From Actinoallomurus sp050942425 (GTDB lineage: Bacteria; Actinomycetota; Actinomycetes; Streptosporangiales; Streptosporangiaceae): a DNA stretch of 64,000 nt. The position numbers and the translations under genes are program-made. Of this stretch, positions 1-6,991 are shown one piece after another (positions within the stretch are counted from its first letter, which is position 1; every line of letters begins with the position of its first letter). The notes under the pieces were generated by a model. It ran no database searches. It was not told the DNA's origin and was given only the letters and a program-made list of their open reading frames with translations. The stretch is taken from NCBI RefSeq assembly GCF_050942425.1, contig NZ_CP192063.1, forward strand, positions 8,990,001 to 9,054,000. The letters run 5' to 3'.

Positions 1-284
1 AGTCCGCGCGGCTTCGGGAGTTGCTGCCCGAGCTCGACGGGTTCTACGGGATCGAGCGGTACGCCAGCGAGGCGGAGCCGGGCAAGTACCTCGCCCTCGG
101 GTTCTTCCGGGACGAGGAGGCCGTCGCCGCCTGGCGGAACACGCCGGCGCACCGGCGTGCGCAGGCGCTGGGCCGGCACCGGTTCTTCACGACGTACCGG
201 CTGCGGATGGCGGAAGTGGTCCGGGACTACGGCCCGGAGGACCGTGACGAGGCACCGGCGGACAGCCGCCGCGTGCACGGCTGA
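1..284 (+). CDS. Antibiotic biosynthesis monooxygenase (ABM) domain protein, 5' end missing
   Basis: The frame is open from the left edge (first full codon at base 3) to the TGA at 282-284, so the true start lies outside the window. The visible 93 residues include a pattern typical of the small ferredoxin-like ABM fold: an 'LALGFFRDEEAVAAWRN' stretch followed by a helix 'AHRRAQALGRHRFFTTYRLR'. Such proteins are small heme-degrading or quinol monooxygenases, or orphan enzymes. The ACT-domain gene follows after 7 nt, so the two are probably co-transcribed. The substrate cannot be told. Confidence 0.7.
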   Translation, partial: SARLRELLPELDGFYGIERYASEAEPGKYLALGFFRDEEAVAAWRNTPAHRRAQALGRHRFFTTYRLRMAEVVRDYGPEDRDEAPADSRRVHG

Positions 285-291
285 GGAGACG

Positions 292-678
292 ATGATGTAC
301 GACCTGACCATCGAACTGGACGACCGGCCGGGCGCGCTGGCGGAGATGGGTGAGGCGCTCGGCGTGGCCGGGGTCAGCGTGGAGGGCGGCGGCGCCTGGA
401 CGGTCGACGGCCGCGGTGTGGCGCACTTCCTGTTCCACGACGGCGAGGCTGCGACCGCCGCTCTTGAGCAGGCCGGCATCAAGGTCACCGCCTGCCGAAA
501 GGTGGTCGCCCGCCGCCTCCACCAGGAGAAGCCGGGCCAGCTCGGCGCGATCACCCGGGCGCTCGCCACGGCCGGGGTGAACATCGAGGTGCTCTACTCC
601 GACCACGACCACCGGCTCATCCTTGTCACCGACGACCCGGACGCCGCCGCGACCGCGACCGCCGACTGGGACCGCTGA
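292..678 (+). CDS. Tandem ACT-domain protein
   Basis: This 128-residue protein is two ACT modules. The first begins YDLTIELDDRPGALAEMGEAL and the second has HQEKPGQLGAITRALATAGVNIEVLYSD. The 'D/K-x-PGxLaxi' signature is the effector-binding turn of ACT domains. No catalytic domain is attached, so a stand-alone ligand sensor or amino-acid-responsive partner is likely. The start was placed at the ATG at 292 (ATG at 295 is equally possible), with GAGGAG just upstream, rather than at an earlier in-frame codon inside the previous gene. It follows the ABM gene closely. Confidence 0.75.
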   Translation: MMYDLTIELDDRPGALAEMGEALGVAGVSVEGGGAWTVDGRGVAHFLFHDGEAATAALEQAGIKVTACRKVVARRLHQEKPGQLGAITRALATAGVNIEVLYSDHDHRLILVTDDPDAAATATADWDR

Positions 679-807
679 CCTCCCGCCGCCGGTCACGATC
701 GAACTGTGGCGAGCACGGCCACCGCCGGATCCACCGAGCCCTCGTCCGGCGTGTGTGCCTTATGGGGCCGGGTGGCCGCCTTCGCTCCGGTGCGGCCGGA
801 GCGGACG

Positions 808-1467
808 TCAGGTGGGTTGGTGGTCGGTCTCCGGTGGCCTGGTCGGGGCGGCGCGGCGGATCTTGGCGCGCATGGCGCGGGTGGCGAGCGGGCCGAGGCT
901 GTCGAGGGCTTCGAGGGCGGCGCCGAGGTTGTCAAGGGCGTTGAGGGCGGAGTCGGCCGCTTGCGGGTCGGCGCCTTCGTAGAGTTCGATGCCGATGAAC
1001 GCCGCTGATATCGCGCGTGCGAGCGCGGGGGTGTCGGCGATCTCGATCAAGGGCGTGGCGGGCAGCACCCGGTCAAGGACGCGCTCGAGTTCGTGTGCCC
1101 ATTGTTCCAACGCCGCGCTGGTGGCCGCGGCCAGGGCGGGGTCGCGTTGTGCTCCTGCCAGCATCTGCGCCAGGACCGTGACGTTCCCTGCGGCACGCTC
1201 TGTGGCGTGGAGTTCTCGCCCGGCGGCCAGCAACTCGCGCAGTGAGCCCACTTCCGCGAACCGTTCGCGGAACATCTGCACGCGCTGGGCGGCCGCTTCG
1301 GCACATGATGCGGCCAGTAGCTGGTCGACGCTGCCGAAGTGGTAGAAGACCAGCGCCTGGTTCACGTCGGCGGTACCGGCGATGGTCCGGGCCGATATCC
1401 CGGCGATGCCATGGGTGCGCAGCGTCTGGATCGTGGCGTCGATGAGTCGTTGCCTGGTGTCACTCAC
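808..1467 (-). CDS. TetR family transcriptional regulator
   Basis: A 219-residue protein with GTG start. The N-terminal helix-turn-helix (about residues 5-50: RQRLIDATIQTLRTHGIAGISARTI...QALVFYHFGSVDQLL) is a standard TetR DNA-binding domain, followed by an all-helical ligand and dimerisation domain. Its start overlaps the 3' end of the membrane protein gene by 8 bp, so the two are an operon. Two palindromic sites upstream of that operon (2003-2018 and 2038-2053) are the obvious candidate operators, implying autoregulation. The ligand is unknown. The 129 bp between this gene and the ACT gene hold nothing I recognise. Confidence 0.85.
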   Translation of the reverse strand: MSDTRQRLIDATIQTLRTHGIAGISARTIAGTADVNQALVFYHFGSVDQLLAASCAEAAAQRVQMFRERFAEVGSLRELLAAGRELHATERAAGNVTVLAQMLAGAQRDPALAAATSAALEQWAHELERVLDRVLPATPLIEIADTPALARAISAAFIGIELYEGADPQAADSALNALDNLGAALEALDSLGPLATRAMRAKIRRAAPTRPPETDHQPT

Positions 1468-1990
1468 CGGGCGAGACCTTATCGGCAGGCGAGCGCTTCC
1501 CGTGCAGGACGCTGGGCCCGAGCAGCGCCCCCAAGCAGACGCATATCACCATATGGACCAGTGGCAGCGGCATCACCAGTCCGCGGACCAAGCTCTCCAC
1601 AGTAAGGATCAAACCCCCGCCGACCAGTCCCGTGAACCAGAGCCCGACACAATTCGCGACGAGAGACCACCCGAACGCGACTGCCATACCAGCGAGCGGC
1701 GCACGTGAATCGTCGCGCGTCAGGGGCCTTGCCGCCAACGCGAAGACGGTCCCGCCGATGATGCCCGGTCCCAGCCCGACCGCCGCACCGACAGCGCCGC
1801 CGAACACGGCAAAGACGCACATCCCCACCGGGCCACCCATGATCCCTAGCACGCCTCCCACGAGAGCACCGGTGGCAAGGCCCGCCAGAGACCCGTATGC
1901 CGCGCCTCGCAGCACGATGTCCATCCGTTGCGGGACCGCCTCGGCCTTGGCATCAACATCAGAGTCAGGTTCGCGGCGTGCGTCCGCCAT
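1460..1990 (-). CDS. Glycine-rich integral membrane protein
   Basis: A 176-residue protein with a polar N-terminus of about 25 residues, then four hydrophobic, glycine-rich segments (two long Gly/Ala/Val helices at about 29-80, then about 97-150). I do not recognise the family. The ATG at 1988-1990 has a perfect AGGAGG 5 nt upstream. It is the first gene of an operon with the TetR regulator, which suggests it is the regulated target, for example a small exporter or a membrane-stress protein, but that is inference. Confidence 0.7.
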   Translation of the reverse strand: MADARREPDSDVDAKAEAVPQRMDIVLRGAAYGSLAGLATGALVGGVLGIMGGPVGMCVFAVFGGAVGAAVGLGPGIIGGTVFALAARPLTRDDSRAPLAGMAVAFGWSLVANCVGLWFTGLVGGGLILTVESLVRGLVMPLPLVHMVICVCLGALLGPSVLHGKRSPADKVSPGE

Positions 1991-2002
1991 CTTCCCTCCT
2001 AG

Positions 2003-2053
2003 TTGAGCGACTGCTCAAACGGCAGCGTACGGGATGTTTGAGCGATCGCTCAA
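2003..2053. promoter_or_regulatory. Pair of TetR-type palindromic operators
   Basis: Two 16-bp palindromes lie just upstream of the membrane protein/TetR operon. TTGAGCGACTGCTCAA (2003-2018) has 6-bp arms around GACT, and TTGAGCGATCGCTCAA (2038-2053) is a perfect palindrome. They share the half-site TTGAGC and are 35 bp apart centre to centre. Size and position are as expected for an autoregulating TetR protein. Confidence 0.75.
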
Positions 2054-2130
2054 GTTGCGGGAGTTCGTCGCGTGTGAGCGGGTAATGGAAGACTGACGCT
2101 GATCCGCTACGTCACGCTGGGAGCCGAAGC

Positions 2131-3000
2131 ATGGAACTCACCGCGGAACCCTGTTCGCCGGTACGAGTGGAGCACGCCGAAGGGCCGTTCTGGTACGGAG
2201 ACCGGTTCGGCTGGGTCGACATCATGGCCGGGCGGCTGTGGCTGGCCGGATTCGACGGCAAGACGCTCACCGACCCGCGCTCGCTGGAGGTCGACCGCCC
2301 GATCGGCGCCGCCGTCCCTCGTGCCCGAAGTGGGTGGATCATCGCCGCCGGCACCTGCTTCATGGAGCTGGACGAGGACGGCCGGGCGACGGCCCTGACG
2401 GGTGACCTGGCCGACACCTCCACGATCCGCATGAACGACGGCAAGTGCGACCCGGCGGGGCGGTTCTGGGCGGGCACGATGGCGTTCGACGAGACGCCCG
2501 GGGCCGGCTCGCTGTTCGTCTTCGACGGATCGGTCCGTACGGTGCTGGAAGGCGTCACCATCTCCAACGGGCTCGGCTGGAGTCCCGACCACCGCACGAT
2601 GTACTACATCGACTCGCGGGCCGGCGGGGTCGACGCGTTCGACTATGACGTGGAGACCGGGGCGGCGACCGGCCGCAGGCGGCTGTTCGCGGTCGAGGGT
2701 GCCACCCCGGACGGGATGAGCGTCGACGACGAGGGCCACCTGTGGGTCGCGTTCTGGGGCGGCCACGCCGTGCGCCGCTACGACCCGTCCGGGCGTCTGG
2801 TCGCCACGGTGCATCTGCCGGTGACGAACGTGTCGAGTTGCTGCTTCGGCGGCGCCGACCGCTCGACGCTGTTCATCACGACGTCGCAGCAGGGCCTGTC
2901 GCCCGAGCAGCGGGAGGCCGAGCCGGACGCCGGCCGGATCTTCCGCGTCGACCCCGGCGTCTCCGGCCCGACCGCCGCGCCCTTCGCGGCCGGCCGCTGA
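2131..3000 (+). CDS. SMP-30/gluconolactonase/LRE family protein
   Basis: A 289-residue six-bladed beta-propeller lactonase or calcium-dependent hydrolase. Family hallmarks are visible: HAEGPFWYGD with the metal-binding Glu near residue 17, IRMNDGKCDPAGRFWAGTM (Asn/Asp ligands), TISNGLGWSPDHRTMYYIDS, and TPDGMSVDDEGHLWVAFWGG. In this family these residues bind one divalent metal used to open sugar or other lactones. There is no signal peptide, so it is cytoplasmic. It stands alone, convergent with the WYL regulator 3 bp downstream. The substrate is not predictable. Confidence 0.85.
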   Translation: MELTAEPCSPVRVEHAEGPFWYGDRFGWVDIMAGRLWLAGFDGKTLTDPRSLEVDRPIGAAVPRARSGWIIAAGTCFMELDEDGRATALTGDLADTSTIRMNDGKCDPAGRFWAGTMAFDETPGAGSLFVFDGSVRTVLEGVTISNGLGWSPDHRTMYYIDSRAGGVDAFDYDVETGAATGRRRLFAVEGATPDGMSVDDEGHLWVAFWGGHAVRRYDPSGRLVATVHLPVTNVSSCCFGGADRSTLFITTSQQGLSPEQREAEPDAGRIFRVDPGVSGPTAAPFAAGR

Positions 3001-3003
3001 GCG

Positions 3004-3978
3004 TCATCGCCGGTAGAGGGCGGCCAGGGCCTCGACGGCCTCGGTCATCCGCTCCCGCAGGGCCGGGGGACCGAGGACCTCGACGTCCGCGCCGAGGCGG
3101 AGGAAGTCGGCGAGCGCCTGCTCCACCGACTCGATCGGAACGGTGATCCGCACCCGGCCGTCGGCGTCCGGCTCGCCGGCGGTGCCGCGGGCGGCTCGTG
3201 CCACGGCCGGCTCCAGGACGTGAGGGATGCGCTCCAGGGCTCGCGGGGAGACTCGGAGCGTCGCCTCGTCCCGGTGCCGGCCCGCGTGGAACCGCTCGAC
3301 GTGGCCTCGCCAGTACGCGGACAGGTCGAAGCCGACCGGCCGGGTGAACGACTCGGCGAGAACGGTGAGGTCGGTGATCCGGGACACGCGGTAGGTGCGG
3401 ATGCCGTCCTCGTGCCCGGCGACGAGGTACCAATGGCCCGCCTTCAGCACGAGGCCGTACGGATCGACGGTCCGGTCGATCTCGTGCGGCTCCGCCCAGC
3501 GTAGGTAGCGGATGCGCGTGCGGTGCCGGGTCCACACCGCGTCCGCGACCGCGTCGAGCCGGTCGGTACGGTCGGTGTCGCCGTACCAGGGCGGGGCGTC
3601 GAGGTGGAAGCACTCGGAGATCCGCATGGCATGCGCCCGCGACTCCGCGGGCAGGGCGGCCATGAGCTTCAGCTGCGCTGCGCTCACCGCGGCGCCGAGG
3701 CCCAGATCCGCCGCGACCGACGGCATCCCGGCCAGGAACAGTGACTCGGCCTCCGCGGCGGTGAGCCCGGTCAGCCGGGTGCGATAGCCGTCGAGCAGGC
3801 GGTAGCCGCCGTCGTGCCCCGCCTCGCCGTACACCGGGACACCGGCCGCGCCGAGCGCCTCCACGTCGCGGTAGACGGTGCGCACGGAGACCTCCAAGGC
3901 GTCGGCGAGCTCTCGCGCGGTCATGCGTCCTCGGACCTGCAGGAGCAGAAGCAGGGACACCAGCCGGCTCGCGCGCAC
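3004..3978 (-). CDS. WYL-domain HTH transcriptional regulator (YafY-like)
   Basis: About 324 residues. An N-terminal winged HTH (RGRMTARELADALEVSVRTVYRDVEAL) is followed by a central WYL domain and a C-terminal WCX-like extension. The start is uncertain. I chose GTG 3976-3978 because family members start just before 'RASRLVSLLLLLQ'; TTG codons at 3985 and 3988 are alternatives. Starting at 4044 would bury the 21-bp palindrome at 4001-4021 inside the gene. It is divergent from the NTF2-fold gene and probably controls it and itself through that palindrome. Confidence 0.8.
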   Translation of the reverse strand: MRASRLVSLLLLLQVRGRMTARELADALEVSVRTVYRDVEALGAAGVPVYGEAGHDGGYRLLDGYRTRLTGLTAAEAESLFLAGMPSVAADLGLGAAVSAAQLKLMAALPAESRAHAMRISECFHLDAPPWYGDTDRTDRLDAVADAVWTRHRTRIRYLRWAEPHEIDRTVDPYGLVLKAGHWYLVAGHEDGIRTYRVSRITDLTVLAESFTRPVGFDLSAYWRGHVERFHAGRHRDEATLRVSPRALERIPHVLEPAVARAARGTAGEPDADGRVRITVPIESVEQALADFLRLGADVEVLGPPALRERMTEAVEALAALYRR

Positions 3979-4000
3979 GGTCCTCAACAATGCCGCGCTC

Positions 4001-4021
4001 CACTGACAGAACGTGTCAGTG
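4001..4021. promoter_or_regulatory. Palindromic operator between WYL regulator and NTF2-fold gene
   Basis: CACTGACA-N5-TGTCAGTG is a perfect inverted repeat with 8-bp arms around GAACG. It sits between the divergent starts of the WYL regulator (3978) and the next gene (4043), which is where a shared operator is expected. Confidence 0.7.
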
Positions 4022-4042
4022 AACCGCCCGTACGGTCCGGCC

Positions 4043-4837
4043 ATGAACGATTTCAGCCAATTCGTAGATCGTTACGCCGCCGTCTGGAACGAACCGGAGG
4101 CCTCCGTACGCCGCGGAATGATCGCGGACCTGTGGGCCGAGGACGGTGTCGAGTTCACCGAGTCGGGCGAGTACCGCGGGCACGAGGAGATCGAGAGGCG
4201 GGTCACGGGGGCGTACGAGGAGTTCGTCCGGGAGGGCGGGTTCGTCTTCCGGCCGGCGGGTGAGCCGGTGGGGCATCACGACGCCGTACGGTTCACGGTC
4301 GAGATGGCGCCCGCCACGGGCGGCGACGCCGTGTGGAACGGGTCGATCTTCGTCGTCCTCGGTGAAGACGGCCTGATCCGGTACGACTACCAGTTCGCCG
4401 GGGACCCCGATCCGGGCACGCGGGCCGTCGCGCGGGAGTACCTCCGCCGGCTCGTCGCGGGCGACCCGGAACACGTCGCGGAGATCTTCGCCGAGAAGGT
4501 CGACTGGCGTCTGGACTGGCCCGCCGAGGGTCATCCAGCGGTGCCCTGGATCCGTCCTCGCTCCAGCCGCGCCGATGTCGCCGACCACTTCCGGACCATC
4601 CAGGACTTCCATGTCCCGCAGGAGCAGGGGTCGGCGGCGGAGGAAATCGTCGTCGACGGTCCGGACGCGGTGATCCTCGGTGAGATCCGGCAGACGGTCA
4701 AGGCGACCGGCGAGCCCTACACGGCCCTGTGCGCGGTCCGCCTCACCGTGGAGGACGGCCTGATCACCCGGTACCACGTCTACGAGGACAGCCTCACCGT
4801 CGCGGAGGCACTGGCCCGCGCCGACGCCGGTCGTTGA
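4043..4837 (+). CDS. Double SnoaL/NTF2-like domain protein
   Basis: 264 residues, beginning MNDFSQFVDRYAAVWNEP. Two cone-shaped NTF2/SnoaL-like domains follow each other (about 5-125 and 130-260), each with the family pattern of an N-terminal helix, 'eDGvEFtEsGeYrGheeI', and a strand-rich second half (RYDYQFAGD; ITRYHVYEDS). NTF2-fold proteins bind small hydrophobic ligands or act as isomerases and cyclases; the activity here is unknown. The ATG at 4043 was chosen over an upstream frame start at 4013, which would overlap the palindromic operator. The last codons run into a degenerate 33-bp repeat array. Confidence 0.75.
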   Translation: MNDFSQFVDRYAAVWNEPEASVRRGMIADLWAEDGVEFTESGEYRGHEEIERRVTGAYEEFVREGGFVFRPAGEPVGHHDAVRFTVEMAPATGGDAVWNGSIFVVLGEDGLIRYDYQFAGDPDPGTRAVAREYLRRLVAGDPEHVAEIFAEKVDWRLDWPAEGHPAVPWIRPRSSRADVADHFRTIQDFHVPQEQGSAAEEIVVDGPDAVILGEIRQTVKATGEPYTALCAVRLTVEDGLITRYHVYEDSLTVAEALARADAGR

Positions 4838-5120
4838 CCGGACCGCGGTCCTCCGAGCCCCGCCGCCGACCGAGCGCACGGTTCCCCGAGGCCCGCCGCC
4901 GACCAGACGCATCGCCCACCGAGGCCCTCCGCCAACCGAGCACACGGTCCACCGACACCGGCCGCCGACCGGACACGTCGCCCTCCGCCGACCGGACGCA
5001 TCGCCCACCAACGTCCGCCGCCGACCGAGCGCACGCCCCACCGACACCGGCCGCCGACCGGACACGTCATCCTCCGCCGACCGGACCCATCGCCCACCGA
5101 CACCGGTCGCCGACCGGACG
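4821..5120. repeat. Degenerate tandem array, 33/33/23-bp units in an 89-bp super-repeat
   Basis: The core GCCGACCG recurs at 4865, 4898, 4931 (one mismatch), 4964, 4987, 5020, 5053, 5076 and 5109, giving spacings 33, 33, 33, 23, 33, 33, 23, 33. The blocks 4931-5019 and 5020-5108 are near copies at 89 bp, so a 33-bp array was later duplicated as 33+33+23 units. The first degenerate unit overlaps the end of the NTF2-fold CDS. The 23-bp steps break any reading frame, so this is non-coding DNA filling an otherwise empty 336-bp gap. Confidence 0.8.
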
Positions 5121-5129
5121 CGTTGCCCG

Positions 5130-5160
5130 CCGGCGTGCGCCGTGTCACGGCGCACGCCGG
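5130..5160. terminator. Strong bidirectional hairpin between convergent genes
   Basis: A perfect 31-bp palindrome with 15-bp arms CCGGCGTGCGCCGTG and CACGGCGCACGCCGG around a single T. It lies between the repeat array and the 3' end of the flavoprotein gene and would terminate both converging transcripts. No T-run, as usual in high-GC actinomycetes. Confidence 0.75.
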
Positions 5161-5173
5161 TGGTCGGGCGCCC

Positions 5174-6241
5174 TCACCGCAGGGCGAACCTGTCGATCGG
5201 CGGATGGCCGTCCACCAGGTCGGCGACGAGTTCGCCGATCAGCGGGGTGAACTTCGCGCCGTGTCCGGAACAGGCGGAGCAGACCACGAACGGGCCGCGG
5301 CGGTCGAGGACGAAGTCCTCGTTCGGTGTCGAGGTGTAGAGGCAGGTCAGCTCCGAGCGCGGGACCGGGTCGAGGCCGGGGAGCCACGCGCGCGCGTACG
5401 CGACCGCTCGTTCCCGGGCGGCCGGGTCGACGGTGAAGTCCCGGTCGTCCGCGGTCGTCACCGTGCCGTGCACGTGCTCGCCGACCTTGAAGTACGGCCC
5501 TTCGGGCAGCGCGTACAGGTCGAGGGACGTCTCACCGTGGACGACCGTGGGCCAGGGGCCGGGGTCCTCGCGGTCGAAGAAGAAGACCTGCTGCTGGGTC
5601 ACGGTCAGCGGCGGGAGCGGGACCAGGCCGTCGAGCAGCGGGCCGGCCCAGCCGCCTGCGGCGACCACGACCGTGCGGGCGCGCCAGGTGCCGGTGTCGG
5701 TGGTGAGGGTCACGCCGTCCGAGTCCGGCCGCAGGGCGCGGACCGGAGTGTCGTACGCGACGTGCGCCCCGGCGTCGGTGGCCAGGCGGACCATGGCGGC
5801 CATCGCCGCCTCCGGGTCGAGAACGCCGCCCTCCGGGTCGAAGAGCACGGGTCCCTCGAAGCGGATGCCGGACCAGCGGCGGGCCGCCTCGGCCGGGTCG
5901 AGCAGCTCGGCGGCGACACCGTGTTCCCGGAGCAGGGCCGCCATGCGCTCGGGCTCGCGGCCCGCGCCGTGGTCGACGCCGCCGGTCCGGGTCAGGAGCC
6001 GCTCGCCGGCCTGCTCTCCGAGCTCCTCCCACAGCCGCCCCGCCCGGCCGGTGAGCTCGACGTAGAGCGGGTCGAGGTAGGCGCGGCGGAAGATCCGGGC
6101 GCGGCCGTGCGAGCTGCCGCGCCGGTGGCCCGGCCCGTACGCCTCGAAGGCGGCGACGCTCCGTCCGCGCCGGCTCACCGCCCACGCCGCGGCGGATCCC
6201 GCCAGTCCGAGCCCCACGATCGCCACATCGATGTCGTCCAT
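5174..6241 (-). CDS. solA: N-methyltryptophan/sarcosine oxidase-type FAD-dependent oxidoreductase
   Basis: 355 residues from the ATG at 6241 (MDDIDVAIV); an ATG 12 nt further upstream is possible. The Rossmann motif VGLGLAGSAAAW at the N-terminus binds FAD, and SSHGRARIFRRAY is typical of MSOX/MTOX enzymes. Near the C-terminus, CLYTSTPNEDFVLD carries the Cys that binds FAD covalently in monomeric sarcosine oxidase, followed by SACSGHGAKFTPLIGEL. These enzymes oxidatively demethylate N-methyl amino acids, releasing formaldehyde and H2O2. The exact amine substrate cannot be assigned; the symbol is by family resemblance only. Confidence 0.85.
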   Translation of the reverse strand: MDDIDVAIVGLGLAGSAAAWAVSRRGRSVAAFEAYGPGHRRGSSHGRARIFRRAYLDPLYVELTGRAGRLWEELGEQAGERLLTRTGGVDHGAGREPERMAALLREHGVAAELLDPAEAARRWSGIRFEGPVLFDPEGGVLDPEAAMAAMVRLATDAGAHVAYDTPVRALRPDSDGVTLTTDTGTWRARTVVVAAGGWAGPLLDGLVPLPPLTVTQQQVFFFDREDPGPWPTVVHGETSLDLYALPEGPYFKVGEHVHGTVTTADDRDFTVDPAARERAVAYARAWLPGLDPVPRSELTCLYTSTPNEDFVLDRRGPFVVCSACSGHGAKFTPLIGELVADLVDGHPPIDRFALR

Positions 6242-6315
6242 GTCCCGCATCATGCCTGCATAGACGCCTGCGCTACGATACTTGCAGAATACAGATAAAA
6301 CGTGGGAGGACTCCG

Positions 6316-6378
6316 GTGACCCACCTCCGCCTCACCGCGACACGCGTCGCGGGCACCGGCAGAACGGCATCACGATGA
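6316..6378 (+). CDS. Possible 20-codon leader ORF coupled to the next gene
   Basis: GTG at 6316 opens a 20-codon ORF (MTHLRLTATRVAGTGRTASR) preceded by GGGAGGA at a normal spacing. Its TGA overlaps the ATG of the methyltransferase-like gene (ATGA at 6375-6378). The downstream gene has no good ribosome site of its own, so translational coupling is plausible. The peptide is rich in Arg and Thr and could be an attenuation-type leader or simply a decayed gene start. Confidence 0.4.
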   Translation: MTHLRLTATRVAGTGRTASR

Positions 6379-6908
6379 GCACGCCCGCAGCCGCCGCGTA
6401 CGGCTGTTCCGGGCTCGATGACGCGACTCTCGGCACGCTCCTCACCAAGGCGGTCACGCGGCGCACCACGCCGGTACGGCTCGTCGGCTCGGGCCTCCAC
6501 GACCTGGCCGCCCGGCTGATCGCCGACGGGGTGCCGGTCGAGGTATGCGTCCCCCACCGGCGTGACGCCCGCGCACTGCGGCGGGCGGCGCACCGGGTCG
6601 GCGGCGACGTTCCCACGCCGTCCGTCGGCGGGATCGACGTCGACCTGCCGTTCCCCGACGGGACCCTGCACGCGCTCGTCTGCCGCCTCGATCCGAGGTC
6701 CTTCCCGTTCCCCCGCCACACCGTCCGCGAACTCGGCCGCGCCCTCGCCCCGGACGGCCTGGTCGTGGTACTCCCCGGTGAGCGGACGTCCTGGCCGGCG
6801 AGCCTGGTCGACGCGTGGGCCGCGGCCGCCGGGCTCGCGCCGCCCGACGAGCGTGAGAGGGGCGGCGCGCTGCCGTTCACCGGCGCGGTGTACCGGGCCC
6901 GCGCCTAG
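6375..6908 (+). CDS. SAM-dependent methyltransferase-like protein
   Basis: 177 residues with a reduced class I methyltransferase pattern: strand and glycine turn VRLVGSGLHDLAARL, acidic strand GVPVEVCVPHRRDA, then DVDLPFPDGTLHALVCR and RELGRALAPDGLVVVLPG, which match motifs II-III of Methyltransf_11 proteins. The glycine-rich motif I is short, so activity is uncertain. The start at ATG 6375 overlaps the stop of the small leader ORF. It is divergent from the sarcosine-oxidase-type gene. Confidence 0.6.
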   Translation: MSTPAAAAYGCSGLDDATLGTLLTKAVTRRTTPVRLVGSGLHDLAARLIADGVPVEVCVPHRRDARALRRAAHRVGGDVPTPSVGGIDVDLPFPDGTLHALVCRLDPRSFPFPRHTVRELGRALAPDGLVVVLPGERTSWPASLVDAWAAAAGLAPPDERERGGALPFTGAVYRARA

Positions 6909-6954
6909 AGTCCGGCGGATCTTGTTCGTAGCGCCACGCGGCCGGACGTGGATC

Positions 6955-6987
6955 CACCGGACACGCCCTTTTTAGGCGTGTCCGGTG
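6955..6987. terminator. Bidirectional hairpin terminator
   Basis: CACCGGACACGCC (6955-6967) pairs perfectly with GGCGTGTCCGGTG (6975-6987) around a CTTTTTA loop. It lies between the convergent methyltransferase-like and LLM oxidoreductase genes and can serve both. Confidence 0.8.
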
Positions 6988-6991
6988 CTCA

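Noticed and set aside
4841..5250. Pro/Arg-rich open frames through the 33/33/23-bp array
   Set aside because: The 23-bp steps shift frame, no start signals, and composition is that of a repeat; treated as non-coding.
5123..6298. 391-codon open frame on the plus strand opposite the flavoprotein
   Set aside because: Shadow of the sarcosine-oxidase-type gene, which has FAD motifs and the covalent-FAD Cys context.
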